Below are positions 14,390 through 24,313 of a DNA stretch of 64,000 nucleotides, piece after piece (the stretch's first letter is position 1; every line of letters starts with the position of its first letter). The stretch spans positions 1,240,001 to 1,304,000 of the forward strand of contig CP126120.1 in assembly GCA_030123585.1 (NCBI GenBank). The letters run 5' to 3'. The position numbers and the translations under genes are program-made. The notes below the pieces were generated by a model that had not been told where the DNA came from, searched no databases, and saw only the letters and a list, made by a program, of their open reading frames with translations. This DNA is from Rhodanobacteraceae bacterium. Lineage in GTDB: Bacteria > Pseudomonadota > Gammaproteobacteria > Xanthomonadales > Rhodanobacteraceae.

Positions 14390-15703
14390 TCAGTCGTTGG
14401 GAAAAGCATTCCGCCGGCGCGCGAACCACAGCGCACCCAAGGTGCCGGCGGCGCCCGACAGCAGATAGACGCCGACGTAATCCACTCCGAGGAAATACGC
14501 CAGCGCCAGCGCCGCGAGCGGCCCGAAGCCGGCGCCGATCAGCCAGCCCAGGTCGGAGGTGATCATGGCGCCGGTGTAGCGGAACTCGGGGGGGAAATTC
14601 GAGTTGACCGCGCCCGCGGCCTGGGCGTGCGAAAACCCGAGCAGCGCAAAACCGAAGATGATGAAGAGATAACCTTGCAGCGTGCCGCCGGACAGCATCA
14701 ACGCGGTCCAGCCGCTGTAGATGGCGATCAGCACGCCGCACACCGCCAGGGTCGTGCGGCGGCCGAAACGGTCGGCGACCCAGCCCGACAGGAACATGCA
14801 CGGAATGGCCACCAGCGCGCCGACGATCTGCACCAGCAGGAAACCGGTCGCCGACTGTTGCGTGAACAGCAGCGCCCACGACAACCCGAAGATCGTCACC
14901 AGGTAGAACAGCGCGTAGCTGCCCAGCGGGGCGAAGGCGCCCAGCACGATGTTGCCGCCCTGCGAGCGCACCAGTTCGCGCATCGACGCGGGTTCGAGTT
15001 CGCGGTGCTGCAACTGCGCGGCGTAGCGCGGCGCGACCACCATGCGCAGGCGCGCGAACAGGGCCACCACGTTGACCGCGAACGCCACGAAGAACGGATA
15101 GCGCCAGCCCCACGCGAAGAAATCGTCCGGCGACAGGCTGGACCAGATGTAGGCGAACAGGCCGGCGGCGAGGATGAAGCCGATCGGCTCGCCCAACTGG
15201 GCGAGCATCGCGTACCAGCCGCGGCGCTCGCGCGGCGCCATCAGCGCGGTGAGCGAAGCCAGGCCGTTCCAGCTTCCGCCCATCGCGAAACCCTGGCCGA
15301 AGCGCAGCACCGCCAGCGCCGCGATGGCCCAGGCGCCGAGCGTCTCGTAGCCGGGCATGAACGCGATGCCTGCGGTCGCCATGCCCAGCATGAACAGCGC
15401 GATGGTCAACTTGGTGGCGAGGCCGAAATGGCGCTGCAGCACCTGGAAGAACATCGAGCCCAGCGGGCGCGCGATGAAGCCCAACGCGAAGATCGCGAAG
15501 GCGTAGAACACGCCGTCCAGTTGGCTGGCGAACGGGAAAAACGCCTTCGGGAACGCCAGCACGCAGCCCAGCCCGAACACGAACACGTCGAACGACTGGG
15601 AAATGCGCCCGACGATCACGCCGACCGCGAGGTCTCCGGGCGTGACGTGCTCGGCGTGCGGGTTGCCGGTCGGGGAATGGGTCAAGGTGTCGCTGCTGGA
15701 CAT
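14390..15703 (-). CDS. MFS transporter of the metabolite:H+ symporter type
   Basis: A 437-residue polytopic membrane protein. It shows MFS signatures: DGVFYAFAIFALGFIARPLGSMFF after helix 1 with the loop RHFGLATKL, GQGFAMGGSWNG in helix 4, RRGWYAML and the loop WVADRFGRRT. The order and the early Phe-Asp (SQSFDVFVFG) fit the MHS branch (shikimate/proline/citrate-type carriers), substrate unknown. Start MSSSDTLTHS chosen; the frame is open upstream but lacks membrane character there. Divergent from the cyo operon. Confidence 0.85.
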   Translation of the reverse strand: MSSSDTLTHSPTGNPHAEHVTPGDLAVGVIVGRISQSFDVFVFGLGCVLAFPKAFFPFASQLDGVFYAFAIFALGFIARPLGSMFFQVLQRHFGLATKLTIALFMLGMATAGIAFMPGYETLGAWAIAALAVLRFGQGFAMGGSWNGLASLTALMAPRERRGWYAMLAQLGEPIGFILAAGLFAYIWSSLSPDDFFAWGWRYPFFVAFAVNVVALFARLRMVVAPRYAAQLQHRELEPASMRELVRSQGGNIVLGAFAPLGSYALFYLVTIFGLSWALLFTQQSATGFLLVQIVGALVAIPCMFLSGWVADRFGRRTTLAVCGVLIAIYSGWTALMLSGGTLQGYLFIIFGFALLGFSHAQAAGAVNSNFPPEFRYTGAMITSDLGWLIGAGFGPLAALALAYFLGVDYVGVYLLSGAAGTLGALWFARRRNAFPND

Positions 15704-15860
15704 GGTGTTTGCGTGGGATGCGTGCGGTGGAAAGGGCCGGACGAGTGCGGATCGAACGCGGCGGAAGCGGCGTCGCTGCTCGTCCGCGGAGATGCGGAAT
15801 CTGCAAAAACGGAACGACCCGTTATCATAGGTTGTTTTCGCATCACGCCCAAGTGCAATC

Positions 15861-16823
15861 ATGCTCCTCGAACGCCTGCGCGGCTTGCTGCTGCTTCCCC
15901 TTCTCCTGCTGGGCGGCTGCAACCTGGTGTTGCTGAACCCTTCCGGCGACGTCGCGCGCCAGCAGAGCGACATCATGATCACCACCACGATCATCATCGC
16001 GCTGATCATCGTGCCGGTGCTGGTGGCCATCGCGATCATCGCGTGGCGCTACCGCGCCTCCAACAAGCAGGCCAGGTTCGATCCCGAGTGGGATCATTCG
16101 CCGCAGCTCGAACTGGTGGTGTGGGCGGTGCCGCTGCTGATCATCATCGCGGTGGGCGCGGTGAGCTGGATCGGCACCCACAAGACCGATCCGTATCGCC
16201 CGCTCGACCGCATCGCGTCGGGCAAACCGGTGCCGGCGGACGTCAAGCCGCTGGAAGTGGACGTGGTGTCGCTGCAATGGAAGTGGCTGTTCTTCTATCC
16301 GCAATACGGCGTCGCCACGGTGAACGAACTGGCCGCGCCGGTGGACCGGCCGATCCGGTTCAAGCTGACGGCGGACACCATGATGGATTCGTTCTTCGTG
16401 CCGGCGCTGGCGGGACAGGTCTACACGATGCCGGGCATGCAGACGATCCTGCACGGCGTCATCAACAAGCCCGACGAGTACAAGGGCTTTTCCGCGAACT
16501 TCAGCGGTTCCGGCTTCACCGACATGCGCTTCACGTTCCACGGCATGAGTCCGCAGGATTTCGATGCGTGGATCGCCAAGGTCCGCGCGGCGGGCGGCGA
16601 CCTCGACCGCGCGGCGTATGACCAGTTGCGCCGGCCCAGCCGCGATGCGCCGGTGCAGTACTACGCGCGTTTCGAACCCGACCTGTTCACGCGCATCCTC
16701 GACCTGTGCGTCGATCCGGGCGAGGCGTGCAAGGGGCCGATGATGATGGCGGGCAGCGATGCCATGCCGGACATGCACGCCCAGCCGGAACACGCCGCCG
16801 AACCCGCCGCGGCGCAGCACTGA
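15861..16823 (+). CDS. cyoA: Cytochrome bo3 ubiquinol oxidase subunit II
   Basis: CyoA is the periplasm-facing subunit of the proton-pumping bo3 quinol oxidase. The 320-residue protein has a lipoprotein signal with LLGGC, two membrane helices ([22 protein letters not shown] and [21 protein letters not shown]) and the C-terminal cupredoxin domain ([44 protein letters not shown]). CuA ligands are absent, as expected for a quinol rather than cytochrome c oxidase. A Met/His-rich tail ends the protein. First gene of cyoABCD. Confidence 0.95.
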   Translation: MLLERLRGLLLLPLLLLGGCNLVLLNPSGDVARQQSDIMITTTIIIALIIVPVLVAIAIIAWRYRASNKQARFDPEWDHSPQLELVVWAVPLLIIIAVGAVSWIGTHKTDPYRPLDRIASGKPVPADVKPLEVDVVSLQWKWLFFYPQYGVATVNELAAPVDRPIRFKLTADTMMDSFFVPALAGQVYTMPGMQTILHGVINKPDEYKGFSANFSGSGFTDMRFTFHGMSPQDFDAWIAKVRAAGGDLDRAAYDQLRRPSRDAPVQYYARFEPDLFTRILDLCVDPGEACKGPMMMAGSDAMPDMHAQPEHAAEPAAAQH

Positions 16824-16846
16824 CACGTTTTCCAGGGATTCAACCC

Positions 16847-18877
16847 ATGCTTGAAGCCATGCCCCACCGCGCCGCCATCTGGAACTTCCTGTTCGGGCGG
16901 CTGACGATCGATTCGCTGCCGTTCCTCAAGCCCGACCTCGAAGGCCGCATCGTCCTCGTGACCTTCATCGTGGTGGTGATCCTCGGCATCGCCATCCTCG
17001 GCGCCGTCACCTGGGCACGCAAATGGGGTTATCTGTGGCGCGAGTGGTTCACCACCGTCGACCACAAGAAGCTCGGCATCATGTACATGATCCTCGGCAC
17101 GGTGATGCTGCTGCGCGGTTTTTCCGACGCGATCATGATGCGCTCGCAACAGGCGGTCGCGTTCGGGCCGCACATGGGCTACCTGCCGCCCGAGCACTAC
17201 GACCAGATCTTCTCGGCGCACGGCTCGATCATGATCTTCTTCGTGGCGATGGCCTACATCGTCGGGCTGATGAACTACGTGATGCCGCTGCAGATCGGAT
17301 CGCGCGACGTCGCGTTTCCGTTCCTCAACAACCTGAGCTTCTGGCTCACCTTCGGCGGCGCGATCCTGTTCATGCTGTCGCTGTTCCTCGGCGACTTCTC
17401 GATGGCCGGCTGGCTGGCCTATCCGCCCGTCTCCGAACTGCAGCAGGGAACGGGCGTCGATTACTACATCTGGGGCCTGCAACTTTCCGGCGTCGGCACG
17501 CTGCTGACCGGCGTCAACTTCGTGACCACGATCCTGAAGATGCGCGCGCCCGGCATGACGCTGATGAAGATGCCGGTGTTCAGCTGGACCGCGCTGTGCA
17601 CCAGCGGGCTGATCATCGCGACCTTCCCGGTGCTGACCGCGACGCTGTTTCTGCTGGCGCTGGACCGCTACGTCGGCACCCACTTCTTCACCACCGGGTT
17701 CGGCGGCAACCTGATGATGTACATCAACCTGATCTGGGTGTGGGGCCACCCCGAGGTGTACATATTGATATTGCCGCTGTTCGGCGTGTATTCGGAAATC
17801 GTGCCGACGTTCTCGGGCAAGCCGCTGTTCGCGTATTCGTCGATGGTGTACGCCACCATCGCGATCATGATCCTGTCCTACCTGGTGTGGCTGCACCACT
17901 TCTTCACGATGGGCTCGGGCGCCGACGTCAACTCGTTCTTCTCGCTGACGACGATGATGATTTCGATCCCGACCGGCGTGAAGATCTTCAACTGGCTGTT
18001 CACGATGTACCGCGGCCGCGTGCGCTTCACCGTGCCGATGCTGTGGACGATGGGCTTCCTGTTCACCTTCACCATCGGCGGCATGACCGGCGTGATGCTG
18101 TCGGTGGCGCCGGCCGACTTCCTGCTGCACAACAGCCTGTTCCTGGTCGCGCACTTCCACAACGTGATCATCGGCGGCGTGGTGTTCGGCGTGTTCGCCG
18201 CGATCAACTACTGGTTCCCCAAGGCGTTCGGGTTCAAGCTCGACGAGTTCTGGGGCAAGGCCACGTTCTGGTTCTGGCTGGTCGGTTTCTGGGTGGCCTT
18301 CGGGCCGCTGTACGTGCTGGGTTTGATGGGCGTGACGCGGCGCCTTTCCCACTTCGATGATCCGAGCCTGCAGCCGTATTTCATCGTCGCCGCGTTCGGC
18401 GCCTTCCTGATCGCGCTCGGGATCCTGTCCTTCATCATCCAGATCGCCGTCAGCATCATGCGGCGCAAGGAATACGCGGTGGGCGGCGATCCGTGGAACG
18501 GCCGCACGCTGGAATGGTCCACCACCTCGCCGCCGCCGGAGTACAACTTCGCGTTCATCCCGATCGTGCACGAGCGCGACGCCTGGACCGACATGAAGGC
18601 GCACGGCTTCCAACGCCCGCAGGCGGGCTTCAACGCGATCCACATGCCGAAGAACACCGCGACCGGCGTGATCATCGGCGCGCTGGCCTTCGCCTGCTGC
18701 TTCGGGCTGGTCTGGTACATCTGGTGGCTCGCGGCGCTGTCGCTCGTCGGCATCATCGCCGTGGCCATCGCGCACACTTTCAACTACCACCACGACCGCC
18801 ACATCCACGCGGATGAGGTACGCGCGACCGAGCGCACCGGCAACTGGCAGCAAGACGCACAGGGCGCAAACGCATGA
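16847..18877 (+). CDS. cyoB: Cytochrome bo3 ubiquinol oxidase subunit I
   Basis: Catalytic subunit with haem b, haem o3 and CuB. The 676-residue protein shows [14 protein letters not shown], the haem ligand region [34 protein letters not shown] (the His-Tyr crosslink region), the CuB pair in WLHHFFTMG, and [12 protein letters not shown] with the remaining haem-ligand histidines. Start [14 protein letters not shown] at 16847; an internal ATG four codons later is equally possible. It overlaps cyoC by four bases. Confidence 0.97.
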   Translation: MLEAMPHRAAIWNFLFGRLTIDSLPFLKPDLEGRIVLVTFIVVVILGIAILGAVTWARKWGYLWREWFTTVDHKKLGIMYMILGTVMLLRGFSDAIMMRSQQAVAFGPHMGYLPPEHYDQIFSAHGSIMIFFVAMAYIVGLMNYVMPLQIGSRDVAFPFLNNLSFWLTFGGAILFMLSLFLGDFSMAGWLAYPPVSELQQGTGVDYYIWGLQLSGVGTLLTGVNFVTTILKMRAPGMTLMKMPVFSWTALCTSGLIIATFPVLTATLFLLALDRYVGTHFFTTGFGGNLMMYINLIWVWGHPEVYILILPLFGVYSEIVPTFSGKPLFAYSSMVYATIAIMILSYLVWLHHFFTMGSGADVNSFFSLTTMMISIPTGVKIFNWLFTMYRGRVRFTVPMLWTMGFLFTFTIGGMTGVMLSVAPADFLLHNSLFLVAHFHNVIIGGVVFGVFAAINYWFPKAFGFKLDEFWGKATFWFWLVGFWVAFGPLYVLGLMGVTRRLSHFDDPSLQPYFIVAAFGAFLIALGILSFIIQIAVSIMRRKEYAVGGDPWNGRTLEWSTTSPPPEYNFAFIPIVHERDAWTDMKAHGFQRPQAGFNAIHMPKNTATGVIIGALAFACCFGLVWYIWWLAALSLVGIIAVAIAHTFNYHHDRHIHADEVRATERTGNWQQDAQGANA

Positions 18878-19497
18878 ACACCAACGCCGTCGATATCGCC
18901 GGCTCCACGCCGGAGTTCTACTGCCGCCAGGAAGCGCCGCCGCGCAACGGAACCCTGCTCGGGTTCTGGATTTACCTGATGAGCGACTGCTTCATCTTCG
19001 CTTCGCTGTTCGCGTGCAACGCGGTGCTCGGCACCGAATACGCGGGCGGCCCCACCGGCGCGCAGGTGCTCGACCTGCCCGGCCTCGCGCTCAACACCGC
19101 GCTGCTGCTTGTTTCATCGGTGGTGTTCGGTTTCGCGATGCTGGAAATGGCGCGCCAGCGCAAAGGCGCCATGCTGGGCTGGCTGGCCGTGGCCGGCTTG
19201 CTGGCGGCGGCGTTCGTCGGCCTCGAAATCCATGAATTCCTCGGCATGATCGCCGGGGGCGCCGGCCCCGGCCGCAGCGCGTTCCTGTCCTCGTTCTTCA
19301 CGCTGGTCGGCACGCACGGCCTGCACGTCACCCTCGGCATCCTGTGGCTGATCGTGCTGATGGTGCAGACGGTCAAGTTCGGACTCAACGAAGACAACAC
19401 CCGCCGCCTGCGTTGCCTCAGCATGTTCTGGCACTTCCTCGACCTGGTGTGGGTCGGCGTCTTCAGCTATGTCTATCTGATTGGAGTGTTGCGATGA
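18874..19497 (+). CDS. cyoC: Cytochrome bo3 ubiquinol oxidase subunit III
   Basis: 207 residues, five predicted membrane helices, with [18 protein letters not shown] at the start and [20 protein letters not shown] and [25 protein letters not shown] near the end, the conserved subunit III pattern. ATGA overlaps with cyoB and cyoD show translational coupling. Confidence 0.96.
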   Translation: MNTNAVDIAGSTPEFYCRQEAPPRNGTLLGFWIYLMSDCFIFASLFACNAVLGTEYAGGPTGAQVLDLPGLALNTALLLVSSVVFGFAMLEMARQRKGAMLGWLAVAGLLAAAFVGLEIHEFLGMIAGGAGPGRSAFLSSFFTLVGTHGLHVTLGILWLIVLMVQTVKFGLNEDNTRRLRCLSMFWHFLDLVWVGVFSYVYLIGVLR

Positions 19498-19907
19498 GCC
19501 AGTCATCCGCATCCGGCCACGTCGGCCACAGCGATCAAGGCGGGCACGGCGGCCACGACAGCATGCGCGAACACCACGGTAGCCTGCGCGGGTATCTCAC
19601 CGGTTTCGCGCTGGCCGCGATCCTCACCGTCATCCCGTTCTGGCTGGTGATGGGCCATGTGATCGCGAACGTGCAGGTCGCGATCTTCGTGATCCTGGCG
19701 TTGGCCGTGATCCAGATCTTCGTGCACATCGTGTACTTCCTGCACCTCGACACGCGTTCGGAGAGCGGCTGGAACATGATGGCCTTCATCTTCACGGCGG
19801 TGCTGGTGATCATCGTGCTGGGCGCGTCCATCTGGGTCATGTACAACGAGAATGCGAACATGATGCCGATGTCGCCGCAGTACCAGCATCACGTGCAGGG
19901 CCGGTAG
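19494..19907 (+). CDS. cyoD: Cytochrome bo3 ubiquinol oxidase subunit IV
   Basis: 137 residues. A His/Gly/Ser-rich N-terminus (HVGHSDQGGHGGHDSMREHHG) precedes three helices; the family motif VQIFVHIVYFLHLDTRSESGWN is visible as IQIFVHIVYFLHLD. Subunit IV assists assembly of the oxidase. It is followed not by cyoE (haem O synthase) but by a SURF1 gene; cyoE must lie elsewhere. Confidence 0.94.
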   Translation: MSQSSASGHVGHSDQGGHGGHDSMREHHGSLRGYLTGFALAAILTVIPFWLVMGHVIANVQVAIFVILALAVIQIFVHIVYFLHLDTRSESGWNMMAFIFTAVLVIIVLGASIWVMYNENANMMPMSPQYQHHVQGR

Positions 19908-19926
19908 CCGGCCCGGGCATCGCCCG

Positions 19927-20673
19927 ATGCCACGTTCCCGCGGAAAGTTCGTGCTGTGGATGGTATTGCTGGCCGCGGCGTTCGCGGGCTTCATCCTGCT
20001 GGGCAACTGGCAGGTGCGCCGGTATCACCTGAAGCTGCGCATCAACCATGAAATGCAGGCCCGCGTGCACGCGCCGCCGGTGCCCGCGCCCGGACCTGCG
20101 CAGTGGCCGCGCGCGGAGCGGATGCAATACCTGCACGTCGAACTGCGCGGCCGCTACCTCGCGGGCTCGCAGACGCTGGTGCGCGGCGCCAGCCGCGACG
20201 GCTACGGTTTCTGGGTGATGACGCCGCTGCGCACCGAGCGCGGTTTCATCGTGCTGGTCAACCGCGGGTACATCCCCGACAGCCTGCCCAGGCAGCCGGC
20301 ATTCGCCGAAGTCGAAACGCCGAGCGGCGAGGTGGCGTTGACCGGCCTGCTGCGTTCCACGGAACCCGGCGGCGGTTTCCTGCGCCGCAACGATCCGCAA
20401 AGAAACCTGTGGTATTCACGCGACGTCGCCGCGATCGCTGCCGCCGATCATCTGCCAGCCGATCAGGTGGCGCCCTACTTCGTCGATGCCGACGCCGGCG
20501 CGGACGGTTCCCGCTGGCCGGTGGCGGGACTCACGCAGGTGCACCTCTACAACCACAGTCTCGGCTACGCGATCACGTGGTACCTGCTGGCGCTGGGCAC
20601 GTTGATCGCCGCGGGCATCGTGGTCCGCCACGAGCGGCAGGATCGCCGGTCGCGCACGGGCGAGCAGGCGTAA
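19927..20673 (+). CDS. SURF1 family oxidase assembly protein
   Basis: 248 residues with one membrane helix at each end (VLWMVLLAAAFAGFILLGNWQ and AITWYLLALGTLIAAGIVV) and the SURF1 core: LGNWQVRRYHLKL, GFWVMTPLRTERGFIVLVNRGYIP, LTGLLR and NLWYSRDVAAI, then the C-terminal HLYNHSLGYAITWY. SURF1 helps insert haem into terminal oxidases. Nineteen bases after cyoD, so it belongs to the same operon and presumably serves the bo3 oxidase. Confidence 0.93.
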   Translation: MPRSRGKFVLWMVLLAAAFAGFILLGNWQVRRYHLKLRINHEMQARVHAPPVPAPGPAQWPRAERMQYLHVELRGRYLAGSQTLVRGASRDGYGFWVMTPLRTERGFIVLVNRGYIPDSLPRQPAFAEVETPSGEVALTGLLRSTEPGGGFLRRNDPQRNLWYSRDVAAIAAADHLPADQVAPYFVDADAGADGSRWPVAGLTQVHLYNHSLGYAITWYLLALGTLIAAGIVVRHERQDRRSRTGEQA

Positions 20674-20731
20674 GCCGGTTCGAGAGATGGGCGCCAACTC
20701 CGGCGCGAGGCTGATGGACGCCGGCCCCATG

Positions 20732-20762
20732 CACGAAGGCCGGCGTATCGCCGGCCTTCGTG
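20732..20762. terminator. Strong bidirectional hairpin after the cyo operon
   Basis: A perfect 14-base-pair stem CACGAAGGCCGGCG with a TAT loop. There is no long T-run, but the position between the convergent SURF1 and DUF3761 genes fits a shared terminator. Confidence 0.75.
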
Positions 20763-20798
20763 TCTCCACATTCAACAACTTGTGGCTACATGCTCAGG

Positions 20799-21500
20799 TC
20801 AACCCGAGCAGGCTTTGCCATGATCGGCGTGGTAACCCTGCGCCTTGGCCTGCGCCTCGGTCATGTACTCGCCGTGCTTGGTGGTGCCGTACCACTTGGT
20901 GTTCGGGCAATGGTAGGTCTTGCTCTCGGTGTTGACCCACACCTTGCCGGCGCCGCCGCCGGGAGCAGGCGCGCCCATCGAGCCCCCGCCGGAAGCGGTG
21001 CGTGACGCGGCACGTGACGGAGCCATCGGTTGGCTGGGCGCGGCCGATGCCGCGGGAGCGGCGGGCGCCGCGGCGGCCGTCGGCGCGGCCGCGGTTTCCG
21101 TACCGCCCCAACTCGCGACGCCCTTGTGTCCGCGGCAAGCGCCGCGCTTGGATTTGCCCGACCACGCAGTGCCGTCCTTGCACATTGCACTCATCGCGCC
21201 GGCCGCGGGCGCCGCATTGGCGGCAGGCGCCGCTTCTTCGGCCTTCTTCGCACTGCGCGAATGCGTCGCCTTCGCCGCCGGTTCGGCGGCCGCGCTGGGC
21301 GCCGCCTCGCTGCTCCAGCTCTTGACGCCCTTGTGTCCGCGGCAGGCGCCGCGCTTGCTGGTGCCGGTCCAGGACGTGCCGTCCTTGCAGGTCGCGCTGT
21401 AGCCGCTGTCGCTCGCGGCGAACGCCGACGGCGCGACCATCAGCCCGCCCGCCAGCAACACACCCAACAACCCCAACATCTTCATGCCATGCCTTTTCAT
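20799..21500 (-). CDS. Secreted DUF3761-type protein with duplicated module
   Basis: 233 residues: Sec signal peptide ending in SAFA-A, then two near-identical modules, CKDGTSWTGTSKRGACRGHKG and CKDGTAWSGKSKRGACRGHKG, each followed by an Ala/Pro-rich low-complexity linker. A C-terminal domain WVNTESKTYHCPNTKWYGTTKHGEYMTEAQAKAQGYHADHG-type sequence resembles small domains often found with surface nuclease or endonuclease-like proteins. Each module has one Cys pair, so disulphides in the periplasm are likely. Function unknown. A second ATG five codons in is an alternative start. Confidence 0.8.
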   Translation of the reverse strand: MKRHGMKMLGLLGVLLAGGLMVAPSAFAASDSGYSATCKDGTSWTGTSKRGACRGHKGVKSWSSEAAPSAAAEPAAKATHSRSAKKAEEAAPAANAAPAAGAMSAMCKDGTAWSGKSKRGACRGHKGVASWGGTETAAAPTAAAAPAAPAASAAPSQPMAPSRAASRTASGGGSMGAPAPGGGAGKVWVNTESKTYHCPNTKWYGTTKHGEYMTEAQAKAQGYHADHGKACSG

Positions 21501-21627
21501 CGTGGACTCCCTGTTGCGGATGAAACAAGTTGCCGAAGAAACAACACGCCGCGCGCACGCGACGACCGTGGAAGCGTGCCGATCATAATCGCGTTTGCGC
21601 CGCGCGGCTGGTGCACCGCAACGACGT

Positions 21628-23415
21628 TCAGGGTGGCGTCTGCGGCTCCTGCTCGATCAGGTCGCGCAACGCGGCCTGCATCCGCGCGTGCACGCGCACC
21701 AGCGCGCCCCACAGGAACCATACCGTGAACGCGCCGATTCCGAGCAACGCCAGCAGCACCCCGCGCGGCGGCAGGATGCTGCTGCCCAGCGCGGCGACCA
21801 GCAGCGCCATGCCGGCCAGGGTGGCCAGCGGCACCAGCTTGCCCAGCACCCGGCGCAGGCCCGCGGTGCGCACGCCGTGCACCTGCTCGCTGATGCCGAG
21901 TTCGGCCAGCAGCATGCCGAGCGCATCGGCCTTGCGATACACCGCGATCAGCATCGGCAGCGACACGAACAGCGCCACCGCCCAGATCAGTGAACGCCGC
22001 GCCACCGGCGGCAGCGGCAACTGCGGCCACCAGCGCGGCAGCATGCTGCTGACGAAGGCGCCGATGCCGAACACCGCGCACACCAGCACCAGGTTCACCG
22101 CGATGTGCCACAGCAGCCGGCGCAGCATCTTCGCCAGCATCGCGTTGTCGCGCGCGGGCGTGGTTCCGCCGATCCACTCGTGGTAACCCTGCGCCAGGGC
22201 GCATACCGACGCGGGCGTCGCGCGCCGCAGCAAGCCCAGGATCGCGGGTTCGGCGCGCAGCAACAGCGGCGACGCCAGCATGCACGCCACCGCCGCGGTG
22301 ACGGTGAGCGGATACAGGAACTTGCCCACCGCGCCGGCCGCGATGCCGAGCGAGGCGATCACGAACGAGAACTCGCCGATCTGCGCCATGGTCAGGCCGG
22401 TGCGCAACGCATCGTGCGCATTCCGGCCCGCGCACACGAACGCGCCGGCGCTGCACGCCAGCGTCTTGCCCACGATCACCGCCAGCGCGAGCCCGAGCGC
22501 CGGCCACAGCCAGGGCAGCATTTCCGCAGGGTCCAGCAACAGCCCGATCGCCACGAAAAAGATCGCCGCGAACATGTCGCGCACCGGCCGCACCAGCCGC
22601 ACGATGCGGTCCGAACAGCGCGCCTCGGCCACCACCACGCCGGCAAGGAACGCGCCCAGTGCCACGCTGAAGCCTTCCCACGCCGCCAGCAGGCAGGCGC
22701 CGAAACAAATGCCCAGCGCGGTCACCAGCAGCGGCTCGTCGCGTCCGCGCTTCGCAAGCCGATCCAGCAGGCGCGGCAGCAACAGCAAGCCGAGGATCAG
22801 CGCCACCGCGACGAACAACAGCATCCGCCACAGCACCATGAACGCGACGTCGGCGGTATCCGCGCTGCCCGCCGCCACCGCGCTCAGCACCGTGATCAGC
22901 ACGACGGTCAGCACTTCCTCCGACACCAGCATGCCGATCATGCCGGCGACGAAGCCCTGCCCGCGCCAGCCGCGATCGGCCACCGTGCGCAGCGCGATCA
23001 TGGTCGAGGAAAAGCAGATCACACCGCCGAGGAACAACGCTTCGCGGCCGGTCAATCCCGCCAGCCGCCCGATCTCGATGCCCAGCCACAGCATGAAGCC
23101 GACTTCCACCAGCGCCGCCAGCATCACGCCCGCGCCCAGCGCGCGCAGCTTGCGCAAATTGGAATCCAGCCCCAGCGTGAACATCAGCAGCACCACGCCG
23201 AGGTTGGCGATCGACTGCATCGTGCGCTGGTCGGTGAGGAACCGCCACGGCATGTGCGGGCCGATCAGCACGCCGGCGACGATGTAACCGAGCAACACCG
23301 GCAGGCGCAGGCGCGGAAAGATCACCACCACCACGCCGGCCGCCAGCATCACGCAGGCCAGGTCCCGGATGAACTGGATTTCGTGCAAGGCGTCCCTCCC
23401 GCGGCTCGGATGCAT
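21628..23415 (-). CDS. CPA2-family K+/H+ antiporter without regulatory domain (KefB-like)
   Basis: 595 residues with about a dozen membrane helices. CPA2 signatures: LPVLLGYIVAGVLIGPHMPW, NLGVVLLMFTLGLDSNLRKL, LGGVICFSSTMIALRTVADRG, AAWEGFSVALGAFLAGVV and DMFAAIFFVAIGLLLDP. Unlike KefB/KefC it has no TrkA-N/RCK nucleotide-binding domain; instead four more hydrophobic segments fill the C-terminus, as in YbaL-less or ion-channel-like variants. Exchange of Na+ or K+ for protons is the family role; the ion is not predictable. The start could be a few codons further in. Confidence 0.85.
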   Translation of the reverse strand: MHPSRGRDALHEIQFIRDLACVMLAAGVVVVIFPRLRLPVLLGYIVAGVLIGPHMPWRFLTDQRTMQSIANLGVVLLMFTLGLDSNLRKLRALGAGVMLAALVEVGFMLWLGIEIGRLAGLTGREALFLGGVICFSSTMIALRTVADRGWRGQGFVAGMIGMLVSEEVLTVVLITVLSAVAAGSADTADVAFMVLWRMLLFVAVALILGLLLLPRLLDRLAKRGRDEPLLVTALGICFGACLLAAWEGFSVALGAFLAGVVVAEARCSDRIVRLVRPVRDMFAAIFFVAIGLLLDPAEMLPWLWPALGLALAVIVGKTLACSAGAFVCAGRNAHDALRTGLTMAQIGEFSFVIASLGIAAGAVGKFLYPLTVTAAVACMLASPLLLRAEPAILGLLRRATPASVCALAQGYHEWIGGTTPARDNAMLAKMLRRLLWHIAVNLVLVCAVFGIGAFVSSMLPRWWPQLPLPPVARRSLIWAVALFVSLPMLIAVYRKADALGMLLAELGISEQVHGVRTAGLRRVLGKLVPLATLAGMALLVAALGSSILPPRGVLLALLGIGAFTVWFLWGALVRVHARMQAALRDLIEQEPQTPP

Positions 23416-23481
23416 GCCGGATTCGGTGCGGAATGCTTGACGCTGAAATCGTCCGCACCTATCCTTGCGCGTTCTCAGCGT

Positions 23482-23557
<76 letters not shown>

Positions 23558-23570
23558 ACATCCCCACGCT

Positions 23571-23646
23571 GTCCCCATCGTCTAGAGGCCTAGGACACCA
23601 CCCTTTCACGGTGGCGACCGGGGTTCGAATCCCCGTGGGGACGCCA
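23571..23646 (+). tRNA. tRNA-Glu (TTC)
   Basis: 76 bases: acceptor GTCCCCA/TGGGGAC, anticodon stem CCACC/GGTGG with loop CTTTCAC (anticodon TTC), T-arm GGGGTTCGAATCCCC, encoded CCA. Thirteen bases after tRNA-Ala, probably one transcript. Confidence 0.96.
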
Positions 23647-23724
23647 TGTTGCCATGGCACGCGGTGATGCAAGTAAAATGTGCGGCCCGGTACAAGCGAT
23701 ACGCCGGGCACGAAGATCAAGCGC

Positions 23725-23801
23725 GGAGCGGTAGTTCAGCTGGTTAGAATGCTGGCCTGTCACGCCGGAGGTCGCGGGTTCGAGTCCCGTCCGCTCCGCC
23801 A
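23725..23801 (+). tRNA. tRNA-Asp (GTC)
   Basis: 77 bases: acceptor GGAGCGG/CCGCTCC, anticodon stem CTGGC/GCCGG with loop CTGTCAC (anticodon GTC), T-arm GCGGGTTCGAGTCCCGT, encoded CCA. Last of the cluster, followed by a terminator. Confidence 0.96.
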
Positions 23802-23819
23802 GTTCTGGAATCGACGAAG

Positions 23820-23843
23820 AGCCCGCCATGCGCGGGCTTTTTT
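23820..23843 (+). terminator. Terminator of the tRNA cluster
   Basis: AGCCCGC-CATGC-GCGGGCT followed by TTTTTTG, 19 bases after tRNA-Asp. Confidence 0.9.
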
Positions 23844-23910
23844 GTGCCCTGCGTACAAGCCGGTCGCGTGTCTCAACCCATGCGACTACACGGGTGCAGA
23901 ATCCCCCCAC

Positions 23911-24288
23911 GTGAAGCTCTCACTCGAACCTTCCACACTCGACAAGGCGCTGCGGGCGTTGCGGCGGCGGCATCCGGCGAGACCGCATCGTGATTCGCGG
24001 CTGAGGATCATGGCAACGGCGGACGGCATGACGCTTGAAACCAACCTGTCCAGCGCTTTTCTTCCGGCGCAGGTCGCGGTGGCGGGCGGTTGCGAGATTT
24101 CGCGTGAATCGGTGACGCGCGTGACAGGCACCTTCGTGCGCGGCAAGCCGGTGACGATCGAGGCGCGTGACGGGCGCCTGCACATTGGCGGTTGGAGCAT
24201 CGAAACCAGCGCGCAATTCCGCTCGCGGGGCAACCAGGGCTGGGACTTCGCCAGCGAAGACACCGGATTCCGGCTTGCACCGGAGTGA
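23911..24288 (+). CDS. Small protein resembling one sliding-clamp domain
   Basis: 125 residues from a GTG start (VKLSLEPSTLDKALRALRRR). The layout of an N-terminal helix, a strand pair LRIMATADGMTLETNLSSAF, then GCEISRESVTRVTGTFVRG, VTIEARDGRLHIGG and WSIETSAQF recalls a single DnaN domain (MKFTI...LEL...LTGTD, ...RKFLDI..., V...DGRLHI). This is a pattern match by eye only. The last residues are encoded by a dispersed repeat (CCGGATTCCGG...CCGGAGTGACA). It sits 25 bases before an HD hydrolase gene and may be co-transcribed. The frame runs back through the tRNA, so an upstream start is excluded. Confidence 0.55.
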   Translation: MKLSLEPSTLDKALRALRRRHPARPHRDSRLRIMATADGMTLETNLSSAFLPAQVAVAGGCEISRESVTRVTGTFVRGKPVTIEARDGRLHIGGWSIETSAQFRSRGNQGWDFASEDTGFRLAPE

Positions 24289-24313
24289 CAGACCACTCGC
24301 AAAAGGGGGCAAC

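Noticed and set aside
16661..18853. Very long open frame antisense to cyoB (about 730 codons)
   Set aside because: GC-rich third positions keep the opposite strand open; translation is His/Arg/Glu-rich low complexity, while the plus strand encodes an unmistakable oxidase subunit.
23680..23910. Upstream extension of the clamp-like gene
   Set aside because: The open frame passes through tRNA-Asp and its terminator, so translation cannot start there.
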